This document shows, in pieces, positions 41,592 to 48,899 of a DNA stretch of 64,000 nucleotides. The stretch is from positions 186,001 to 250,000 of the forward strand of contig JBJHCY010000005.1 in the NCBI GenBank assembly GCA_050486265.1, given 5' to 3'. The notes under the pieces were generated by a model that did no database searches, was not told the origin of the DNA, and worked only from the letters and a program-made list of their open reading frames with translations. Within the stretch, counting starts at the first letter, position 1, and each line of letters opens with the position of its first letter. The translations under genes and the position numbers were made by a program. Source of the DNA: SLFH01 sp050486265 (GTDB taxonomy: Bacteria; Planctomycetota; Phycisphaerae; Phycisphaerales; UBA1924).

Positions 41592-44500
41592 TCAGCTCAG
41601 GAGTGGTTTGAGGTACTTTGCTGTGTGGCTGCGCGGCGACTTGGCGATGGCTTCTGGCGGTCCGGAGGCGATGACTTCGCCGCCTTTGTCGCCGCCTTCT
41701 GGGCCGAGGTCGATGATCCAGTCTGCGGATTTGACGACATCGAGGTTGTGCTCGATGACGACGACGGTGTTGCCCGCGTCGACGAGGCGGTGGAGGACGC
41801 CGGTGAGCTTTCGGACATCTTCGAAGTGCAGGCCGGTGGTCGGTTCGTCGAGGATGTAGAGGCAGTTGGCGTAAGCGCCTGGGTTGTTCTTTGTGCCGCC
41901 GCCCTTGCCGAGTTCGGTGGCGAGCTTGACGCGCTGGGCCTCGCCGCCGGAGAGTTGGGTGGAGGGCTGGCCGAGGGTGATGTATTCGAGGCCGACATCG
42001 CGGAGGCACTCTGCGAAGCGGAGGATCTTGGGGTGGGCGTCGAAGAATGAGCAGGCGTCTTCGACGGTCATCGCGAGGACATCGGCGATGGACTTGCCGC
42101 GGTAGGTGACCTGGAGCGTTTCGCGGTTGTAACGGGCGCCGTCGCAGACCTCGCACTTGACATAGACATCGGGGAGGAAGTGCATCTCGATCTTTTTGAC
42201 GCCCTGGCCCTGGCAGGCTTCGCAGCGTCCGCCGCCGTTTTTGGCGGGGACATTGAAGGAGAAGCGACCGGGCTTGTAGCCCCGGATGCGGGCTTCTTTG
42301 TTCTGCGCGAAGAGGTTGCGGATCTCGTCGAAGACGCCGGTGTAGGTGGCGGGGTTTGAGCGGGGCGTGCGTCCGATGGGCGACTGGTCGACCTCGATGA
42401 CGCGGTCGATCTGGTGCAGGCCGTTGACGCGGGCGTGCGCGCCCGGGATGTCGCGCGAACCGAGCAGGTGTTTGCGTGCGGCTTTGAGCAGGATGTCGTT
42501 GACGAGCGTGCTCTTGCCCGAGCCGGAGACGCCGGTGACGGCGATGAGGCCGCCGAGGGGGAAGGCCGCGTCGACGCCTTTGAGGTTGTTCTGCTTTGCG
42601 CCTTTGACGACGATGGCGCGTGCGTCGGTGATGTCGCGCCGGGCCTCGGGCAGCTCGACTTTGCGGCGGCCGGCGAGGTAGTCGCCGGTGAGCGAATCGG
42701 GGGAAGCGGCGATGTCGGCTTCTGAGCCTTGGGCGACGACGCGCCCGCCGTGGACGCCGGGGCCGGGGCCGATGTCGAGGATGTGGTCGGCGGCTTTGAT
42801 CATTTCTTCGTCGTGTTCGACGACGATGACGGTGTTGCCGATGTCGGTGAGGTGGCGGAGTGTGCGGATGAGGCGGTCGTTGTCGCGCGGGTGGAGGCCG
42901 ATGGTCGGCTCGTCGAGGACATAGCACGCGCCGACGAGGCCGGAGCCGACCTGGGTTGCGAGGCGGATGCGTTGGGCCTCGCCGCCCGAGAGCGTCTGCG
43001 TGCGCCGGTCGAGCGAGAGGTACTCCAGGCCGACGCTTGTGAGGAAGCGGAGGCGGTTGCCGACCTCGCGGAGGATGGGCTCGGCGATCTGCATCTGCTC
43101 GCCGGTGAGGCGGAGGTTTTCGACGAAGGCGATGGCGTCGTCGATGGTCAGGCGGCTGAGCTCGCTGATGTTGAGCATCGAGCCGTCGTCTTTGGGGCGG
43201 CCGATGACGGTTTTGCCGAAGGCGCGGGAGGTGTCGGCCTTGTGGGTGCTGGTGAGCTGCACATGCAGGGCCTCGATGCGGAGGCGGTCGCCGCTGCAGA
43301 CGGGGCAGGGCTTTTCGGCCATGTACTGGTGCATGTGGTCGCGTGCCCAGGAGGACTCGGTCTTTTCGAACCAGTCGGCGCACATCTTCAGGACGCCGGG
43401 CCAGGCGGCGCCGTAGACCGACTCGTCCTGGGCGGTTGTGCCTCGCATGAAGATGCGGAAGAGGTCTTCGTCGAGCGAGCCGATGGCCGCGGACTGCGGG
43501 ACGCCGAAGGCGCGGCAGAACCAGCGGACTTTCTTCGGATAGACCATGCCGCCGGGGCCGTTGTGCTTCCACGCGGCGATGCCGCCCCGGACGATGTTGC
43601 GCTCGGGGTCGGGGACGAGGAGTTCTTCGTCGAATTCGAGGATGGCGCCGAGGCCGTGGCAGGTCGGGCAGGCGCCGAAGGGGGAGTTGAAGCTGAAGAG
43701 CCTCGGGCTGATCTCTTCGAGGGCGTACTCGGGGCGTTCGGGGTCGGCGAACTTCTCGCTGAAGGCGTTGTCGGACCAGGGGGCGTCGGCGTTGTCCTGG
43801 CGTGCGATGACGACGGCGCCGTCGGCGAGGCGCAGCGCCGCCTCGACCGCCTCGGCGAGGCGCTGGCGCGCGTCGGGCTTGAGGACGACGCGGTCGACGA
43901 CGGCGTCGATGTTGTGCTTCTCGTATCGGCCGAGGTTCAGCGGGTTTTCGCCGCCTTCTTTGAGCGCGTCGCGGAGCTCGACGACCTCGCCGTTGACGCG
44001 TGCCCTGCCCCACCCCTGTCGCTGGAACTCTTCGAGCACATCCTTGTGAAAGCCCTTTCGTCCGCGGACGACGGGGGCGAGGACCATGAGGCGCGGGCCC
44101 TTTTCGTTGTCCGCCCCGTCGAGCCACGACATCACGCTGTCGACGATCTGCGTGGCGCTGGTGGCGCTGATGGGCGTGCCGGCGCGTTCGATGACGGCGC
44201 CGTCGCGTTTGGCTTTGGTGGGCGCCCAGGAGAGGGGCGTGCCGCAGCGGGCGTAGAGGAGGCGGAGGTAGTCGTAGATCTCTGTGGTGGTGGCGACGGT
44301 TGAGCGGGGGTTGTGGCTTGCGGAGCGCTGCTCGATGGCGATGGTCGGGGGGATGCCCTCGATCTCGTCGACATCGGGTTTTTTGAGCTGGTCGAGGAAC
44401 TGGCGGGCGTAGGCCGACAGGCTCTCCATGTACTTGCGCTGGCCCTCGGCGAAGATGGTGTCAAAGGCGAGGGAGCTTTTGCCCGAGCCGCTGAGGCCGG

Positions 44501-44846
44501 TGACGACGATCAGGCGGTCGCGCGGCAGGTCGACATCGATGTTTTTGAGGTTGTGCTCGCGGGCGCCGCGGACGCGGATCCAGCGCTCGGGGGCTTCACG
44601 GCGCGGCGCGTCGGCCTTTGCGGGCTTGGGCTCGGCGATGGCGGGTTCGAGGCGGTCGGCGGCGGAGGGAACGGCAGCGGTCGCCTTCTTGGCGGACTTC
44701 TTTGCCGGCTTCTTTGCCGGCTTCTTTGCTGACTCGTTGCCGGTCGACTTCTTGGCTGTCTTGGGGGTCGCTTTGGAAGCCGGCTTCTTTGAGCGTTTCT
44801 TGGGTGAGGCCACGGGGGAGGTTCCGCCCGATCGGGGCTGCGGCAT
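41592..44846 (-). CDS. uvrA: UvrA, excinuclease ABC subunit A, with lysine-rich N-terminal tail
   Basis: UvrA is the ATPase that, as a dimer with UvrB, detects bulky DNA lesions in nucleotide excision repair. The 1084-aa protein contains two ABC modules (Walker A GLSGSGKSS and GVSGSGKST; signatures LSGGEAQRIRLA and LSGGEAQRVKLA; Walker B VLDEPTIGLH and ILDEPTTGLH) and zinc-binding cysteine pairs (CPTCHG/CPVCSG and CEACQG/CEVCDG). About 90 residues precede the usual start (RWIRVRGAREHNLKN); residues ~17-57 are tandem AKK-type repeats (AKKPAKKPAKKSAKK), like histone H1. uvrB lies just upstream on the same strand. Confidence 0.96.
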   Translation of the reverse strand: MPQPRSGGTSPVASPKKRSKKPASKATPKTAKKSTGNESAKKPAKKPAKKSAKKATAAVPSAADRLEPAIAEPKPAKADAPRREAPERWIRVRGAREHNLKNIDVDLPRDRLIVVTGLSGSGKSSLAFDTIFAEGQRKYMESLSAYARQFLDQLKKPDVDEIEGIPPTIAIEQRSASHNPRSTVATTTEIYDYLRLLYARCGTPLSWAPTKAKRDGAVIERAGTPISATSATQIVDSVMSWLDGADNEKGPRLMVLAPVVRGRKGFHKDVLEEFQRQGWGRARVNGEVVELRDALKEGGENPLNLGRYEKHNIDAVVDRVVLKPDARQRLAEAVEAALRLADGAVVIARQDNADAPWSDNAFSEKFADPERPEYALEEISPRLFSFNSPFGACPTCHGLGAILEFDEELLVPDPERNIVRGGIAAWKHNGPGGMVYPKKVRWFCRAFGVPQSAAIGSLDEDLFRIFMRGTTAQDESVYGAAWPGVLKMCADWFEKTESSWARDHMHQYMAEKPCPVCSGDRLRIEALHVQLTSTHKADTSRAFGKTVIGRPKDDGSMLNISELSRLTIDDAIAFVENLRLTGEQMQIAEPILREVGNRLRFLTSVGLEYLSLDRRTQTLSGGEAQRIRLATQVGSGLVGACYVLDEPTIGLHPRDNDRLIRTLRHLTDIGNTVIVVEHDEEMIKAADHILDIGPGPGVHGGRVVAQGSEADIAASPDSLTGDYLAGRRKVELPEARRDITDARAIVVKGAKQNNLKGVDAAFPLGGLIAVTGVSGSGKSTLVNDILLKAARKHLLGSRDIPGAHARVNGLHQIDRVIEVDQSPIGRTPRSNPATYTGVFDEIRNLFAQNKEARIRGYKPGRFSFNVPAKNGGGRCEACQGQGVKKIEMHFLPDVYVKCEVCDGARYNRETLQVTYRGKSIADVLAMTVEDACSFFDAHPKILRFAECLRDVGLEYITLGQPSTQLSGGEAQRVKLATELGKGGGTKNNPGAYANCLYILDEPTTGLHFEDVRKLTGVLHRLVDAGNTVVVIEHNLDVVKSADWIIDLGPEGGDKGGEVIASGPPEAIAKSPRSHTAKYLKPLLS

Positions 44847-44957
44847 GGTGTTGCGGCTCCGGCAGGGATAAGCAGGCGTCAGGGGTTCGGGGTCCGGACT
44901 GTAGCCGGGGCCGGCGGCTCGGCGGACCCCGGTTTCGACGCGCAGAACGATGTCGAT

Positions 44958-45224
44958 TCAGGACCCGCCGGAGGGGGTTGATCGCGGGGCGTCGGGGCTT
45001 TCAGAGCCGCGTTCATCGCCGGAGCCGACCGGCCGCCCGATCGGCGTGCCCGGGGTGGGCACGGTCTGGCCGGCGTCGGCCTCGCGGTCGGCCTGGGCCT
45101 GGTGCATCCGCTGGCGGGTGTTCATGATCATCCCGAGCACCAGAAAGCCGATCGCAACGCCGAGGGCGTAATAGCCCAGGCGGCGGCGGATGACCCCTCC
45201 GGACGCGTTCGGATTCTTCTGCAT
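44958..45224 (-). CDS. Small single-span membrane protein between uvrB and uvrA
   Basis: An 88-aa protein: a polar, basic N-terminus (MQKNPNASGGVIRRR), one transmembrane helix (LGYYALGVAIGFLVLGMIM) and a polar, proline/glycine-rich tail. It starts 30 bases after the uvrB stop and ends 111 bases before uvrA, same strand. I recognise no family. The hydrophobic helix and good spacing make it a plausible gene rather than a chance frame. Confidence 0.6.
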   Translation of the reverse strand: MQKNPNASGGVIRRRLGYYALGVAIGFLVLGMIMNTRQRMHQAQADREADAGQTVPTPGTPIGRPVGSGDERGSESPDAPRSTPSGGS

Positions 45225-45254
45225 CGGCCGATGGTAGCGCGCGATCGCGGGGCG

Positions 45255-47435
45255 CTAGCCGGACCGCTTCGTGCGGCGTTTCTTGCTGCGCTTGTTGGCC
45301 CGGACGCCGGGCATCCCGGCCTTGCGCGACTTGCCCCCGCCCGAGAGGGCCTGCTCGAGTTCGGTGCGTGTGATCTTGGCGTCGTCGCCCGCTTCCTCGA
45401 TGAGTTGCTTGAGCTTGGCGGCCTGGTCGCGGAGCTCGGCGGCTTTCTCGAAGTCCAGGGCCTCGGCCGCCTTGAGCATCTCTTCTTCCAGCACGCCGAC
45501 GAGCGAGCCGGCCTCGAAGGCTTCTTCGGCGGTTTCGAGCTTCTGGCGTGCGACTTTGCGGGCGCGGATCTCGGTCTCCATGCCTCGGCGGACGGGCTTG
45601 AAGATGGTGGTCGGGACGATGCCGTGGGCTTCGTTGTAGGCGACCTGTTTCTCGCGTCTGCGTTCGGTCTCGTCGATGGCGGCCTGCATGGCGGGGGTCA
45701 TTTTGTCGGCGTACATGACGACCTTGGAGTCGGCGTTGCGTGCCGCCCGGCCCATGGTCTGGATGAGGCTCGTCGGGCTCCTGAGGAAGCCTTCCTTGTC
45801 GGCGTCCAGGATGCAGACCAGCGAGACCTCGGGCAGGTCGAGCCCCTCGCGCAGGAGGTTGACGCCGACGAGCACATCGAACTCGCCCTGGCGCAGCTCG
45901 GTCAGCAGGGTGATGCGTTCGAGGGTCTCGATCTCTGAGTGCAGGTAGCGGACGCGGAAGCCCTGGTCGTGCAGGTAGTTCGTCAGGTCCTCGCAGAGAC
46001 GCTTGGTCAGGGCCGTCACCAGCACGCGCTCGCCCCGGTCCACCCGCACGCGGCACTGCTCGACCAGATCGGGCACCTGCCCCCCCGCGGGTTTGACCTC
46101 GATCTCGGGGTCTAAGAGCCCGGTCGGGCGGATCACCTGCTCGGCGACGCGGCCCTGGGTCATTTCGAGTTCGTAAGGCCCGGGCGTGGCGCTGACAAAG
46201 AGCACGCGGGGGAGCATCGACTCGAACTCCTCGAAACGCACCGGGCGGTTGTCGAGCGCCGAGGGGAGGCGGAAGCCGTGCTCGACGAGCACCTGTTTGC
46301 GGGCCCGGTCGCCGTTGAACATCGCGCGGACCTGCGGCAAAGTCACATGCGATTCATCGATGATCAGCAGCCAGTCGCCCTTGTTGGGCCGGCCCGGGCC
46401 GGCGACGGCGGAGGTGATGCGGCCCTCGCCTGCCGGGGGCGCGTAGTCGAAGTAGTCCATCAGCGTAAAAGGGCGTTCGCCGGGCGAGCGTCCGTCCATG
46501 TACCTCGAATAGTTCTCGATGCCCGAGCAGATCCCCGTCTCCTCGATCATTTCGATGTCGTACTTGGTCCGGGCGATCAGGCGCTGCGCTTCGAGCAGCT
46601 TGCCCTCGGCGCGGAGTTGGCCCACCCGCTCGTCGAGCTCGGCCCGGATGCCCGAGACCGCGGCTTCGAGCTGGTCCTCGGGCATCACATGGTGCACGGC
46701 GGGGAACAGGAAAAACTGCTGCACCTCTTCGAGCAGCTCGCCCGAGGTCGGGTTGATCAGCTCGACGCGGTCGACTTCGTCGCCGAAGAGCTCGACGCGG
46801 ACGGCGAACTTCTCGTACGCGGGCCAGACCTCGATCGCGTCGCCGCGAGCCCGGTAGGTCCCTCGCTTGAAGTCGACTTCCGCCCGCTGGTACTGCATCG
46901 CGTTGAGGGCGAGGAAGAAGTCTCGCCGGGAGATCTCGCTGCCGCGCGTGATCGTCAGCACCTTCTGGCCGTAGGCTTCGGGCGAGCCAAGGCCGAAGAT
47001 GCACGAGACGGATGCGATCACGACCGTGTCGCGACGGCTGAGGATGTTGCTCGTCGCCGCGAGGCGGAGCTGGTCGAGGTCGTCGTTGCGGCTGGCGTCT
47101 TTCTCGATATAGATGTCCCGCTGGGGGATGTACGCCTCGGGCTGGTAGTAGTCGTAATAGGAAACGAAGTAGTTGACGCTGTTGCCGGGGAGGAACCCGC
47201 GGAGCTCCTCGTAGAGCTGGGCGGCCAGGGTCTTGTTGTGGCTGATGATGAGCGTCGGCTTGGCCAGGCGCTCGATGACATTGGCCATGGTGAAGGTCTT
47301 GCCCGTGCCTGTCGCCCCGAGAAGGGTGACGAACCGCTCGCCGGCGTTGAAATCCCTGACGATCTGCTCGATCGCCTCGGGCTGGTCGCCGGTGGGGCTG
47401 AACTCGCTGACGATCTGGAAGCGGTACTGGGGCAT
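45255..47435 (-). CDS. uvrB: UvrB, excinuclease ABC subunit B
   Basis: UvrB is the damage-verifying helicase of nucleotide excision repair, loaded by UvrA and then recruiting UvrC. The 726-aa protein has Walker A GATGTGKTFT, the beta-hairpin YYDYYQPEAYIPQRD that inserts between strands, DESH-type IIDESHVTLPQ, the helicase motif GVNLLREGLDLPE and QTMGRAARN, and a C-terminal UVR coiled coil (LDFEKAAELRDQ) for UvrC contact. A lysine/arginine-rich tail ends the protein. ATG 47435. Divergent from the three membrane genes. Confidence 0.97.
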   Translation of the reverse strand: MPQYRFQIVSEFSPTGDQPEAIEQIVRDFNAGERFVTLLGATGTGKTFTMANVIERLAKPTLIISHNKTLAAQLYEELRGFLPGNSVNYFVSYYDYYQPEAYIPQRDIYIEKDASRNDDLDQLRLAATSNILSRRDTVVIASVSCIFGLGSPEAYGQKVLTITRGSEISRRDFFLALNAMQYQRAEVDFKRGTYRARGDAIEVWPAYEKFAVRVELFGDEVDRVELINPTSGELLEEVQQFFLFPAVHHVMPEDQLEAAVSGIRAELDERVGQLRAEGKLLEAQRLIARTKYDIEMIEETGICSGIENYSRYMDGRSPGERPFTLMDYFDYAPPAGEGRITSAVAGPGRPNKGDWLLIIDESHVTLPQVRAMFNGDRARKQVLVEHGFRLPSALDNRPVRFEEFESMLPRVLFVSATPGPYELEMTQGRVAEQVIRPTGLLDPEIEVKPAGGQVPDLVEQCRVRVDRGERVLVTALTKRLCEDLTNYLHDQGFRVRYLHSEIETLERITLLTELRQGEFDVLVGVNLLREGLDLPEVSLVCILDADKEGFLRSPTSLIQTMGRAARNADSKVVMYADKMTPAMQAAIDETERRREKQVAYNEAHGIVPTTIFKPVRRGMETEIRARKVARQKLETAEEAFEAGSLVGVLEEEMLKAAEALDFEKAAELRDQAAKLKQLIEEAGDDAKITRTELEQALSGGGKSRKAGMPGVRANKRSKKRRTKRSG

Positions 47436-47471
47436 CGATCCGGAACGGTACGCCGGGCCCCGAACATGGGC

Positions 47472-47500
47472 TTGCGTTTGCCGGCCGCTCCCGGTAGGCT
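47472..47500 (+). promoter_or_regulatory. Possible promoter of the three-gene membrane cluster
   Basis: TTGCGT (47472-47477), 17 bases, TAGGCT (47495-47500), 46 bases before the ATG at 47547. The spacing is ideal and the hexamers are partial matches. It lies in the divergent gap with uvrB. Confidence 0.4.
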
Positions 47501-47546
47501 GGCCGACAGGCGAGGGGCTCGCCCGGCAAGCGAAAGGGATGCGACG

Positions 47547-47969
47547 ATGAACGAAGCTTCTGCCGCCGCGGCGCTCATGGCGGGCGTGGTCATGCTGTTC
47601 GGTTTTCTGGCGATCTACCTGATCGTCGGCGGGCTGGTCCTACAGGCGTCGTGCAAGATCGTGGCGAAGGATGCGCCCACGCTCGGGCGCTCGGTCTGGG
47701 CGGTCGTCGTCTCCATGCTCGTCGGATTCCTGCTGGCCATACCGACGGTGCTCTTGCTCGCGATGAGCGGCGTCGATCCGGAGGGCCCGGCCTCGACGAT
47801 CGCGGGCGCTGTCGTCTGGGTGGTCGCGCTGACGGCGGTGGTCAACAAAATGTTCGATGTACCGCTGGGCCAGTCGCTGCTGATCGCGATCGTGATGGGT
47901 GTGCTCGGAGCGATCGTGTACACGGTGCTCGATCTGATCGTCGAGGCGGTGTTCGCCGCGGCCTTCTGA
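47547..47969 (+). CDS. Small four-helix membrane protein (1 of 3)
   Basis: A 140-aa integral membrane protein with about four predicted helices: VVMLFGFLAIYLIVGGLVLQ, WAVVVSMLVGFLLAIPTVLL, IAGAVVWVVALTAVV and LLIAIVMGVLGAIVYTVL. Between helices 1 and 2 is KIVAKDAPTLGRSVW, which resembles KAVLKERPTLGRA in the protein at 48417-48857. ATG 47547, with GGGATG upstream. No enzymatic motif or known family. It starts a run of three similar small membrane genes. Confidence 0.75.
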   Translation: MNEASAAAALMAGVVMLFGFLAIYLIVGGLVLQASCKIVAKDAPTLGRSVWAVVVSMLVGFLLAIPTVLLLAMSGVDPEGPASTIAGAVVWVVALTAVVNKMFDVPLGQSLLIAIVMGVLGAIVYTVLDLIVEAVFAAAF

Positions 47970-47999
47970 CGGCTCGCCGAGTGTGACTCGGAGCATCCG

Positions 48000-48404
48000 A
48001 TGGACATCGCTGCGGAGCTGATTGCCGGGATCCTGTTCGCGGGCGTCTATGTCCTCGCCGGGGCTGTGAGCCTGCGGCGGTCGGCGCGGTGGGTGACCGG
48101 CGAGGTGTTTCCGTTCCGCCTGGCCTTCCACGCGTCGTGGGTCGCGATCGCGCTGTCGGTGCTCATCATGCTCCCGGTGATCGGCGCGCTCGCCTCGCTG
48201 GACCCGAAGCCGGGCGATTGGCTGGTGCTGCTGTCGATCCTGGCTGTGGTCACGACCTCGCAGTCGATCGCCAACAAGCAGTTCTTCGAGACGGGTTTAT
48301 TCAGCTCGGTGGTGATCGCCGCGATCCCGCTGCTTATCTTCTTTGTGGTGGGCGTGCTGGTCGTCGTGACGGTCTCGGCGCTCTTCGGGTTTCAGGTCAT
48401 CTGA
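48000..48404 (+). CDS. Small four-helix membrane protein (2 of 3)
   Basis: A 134-aa membrane protein with about four helices (AGILFAGVYVLAGAVSL, HASWVAIALSVLIMLPVIGAL split, LVLLSILAVVTTS, SVVIAAIPLLIFFVVGVLVV). The loop after helix 1 reads RRSARWVTGEVFPFRLAFHA, comparable in position to the PTLGR loop of its neighbours but not in sequence. ATG 48000. It lies 30 bases after the first and 12 before the third gene of the cluster. Function unknown. Confidence 0.75.
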   Translation: MDIAAELIAGILFAGVYVLAGAVSLRRSARWVTGEVFPFRLAFHASWVAIALSVLIMLPVIGALASLDPKPGDWLVLLSILAVVTTSQSIANKQFFETGLFSSVVIAAIPLLIFFVVGVLVVVTVSALFGFQVI

Positions 48405-48416
48405 TCGGAGCGGCGT

Positions 48417-48857
48417 TTGAGCCCTACGGGCGGACCCATCTTCTTCGCGATCCTGCTTCTTGTCGCGATCCCGGCCGTACTCTACGCCTGGCTCGTGTTC
48501 GCCGGGTACCTGCTCGCCCTCGCCGCCAAGGCGGTGCTGAAGGAACGCCCGACACTTGGACGGGCGATGCTGATCGAGCTCGCCGCCTCGGTTCTGAGCA
48601 TGCTCACCGGTGTCGGCGTCGCGATCCTCATCACGATCATGGGCGGCAACCCCAACGCGAACGACCCGTTAACCCAGTTCGTCGCGATGGCGACGGGGCT
48701 GTTCACCCGAGCCGGCGTGGTCGCCAAGATGCTCGAATGCACGCTCTGGAAAGGGTTCCTGGTGACCATCCTCCAGCTCGCGGGCTACTTCTCGATCTTC
48801 CTGCTGATCGGCTTGATCGCCGTCATCGCGATGATCGCCGCTTCGTCGATGCCCTGA
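48417..48857 (+). CDS. Small four-helix membrane protein (3 of 3, TTG start)
   Basis: A 146-aa membrane protein with about four helices and the KAVLKERPTLGRAMLIELA loop shared with the first member. The start is TTG 48417, preceded by CGGAG; no ATG gives the first helix. NPNANDPLTQFVAMATG lies in a later loop. It is the last of the cluster and ends 43 bases before a convergent ABC permease gene. Function unknown. Confidence 0.72.
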   Translation: MSPTGGPIFFAILLLVAIPAVLYAWLVFAGYLLALAAKAVLKERPTLGRAMLIELAASVLSMLTGVGVAILITIMGGNPNANDPLTQFVAMATGLFTRAGVVAKMLECTLWKGFLVTILQLAGYFSIFLLIGLIAVIAMIAASSMP

Positions 48858-48899
48858 CGAGCCGAAGCCCCGATCCCCTGCTTTTCGGGCGGCGCTCGA

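Noticed and set aside
42729..44303. Long acidic open frame opposite uvrA
   Set aside because: Product is mostly A, D, E, G and V without motifs; it mirrors the uvrA codons.
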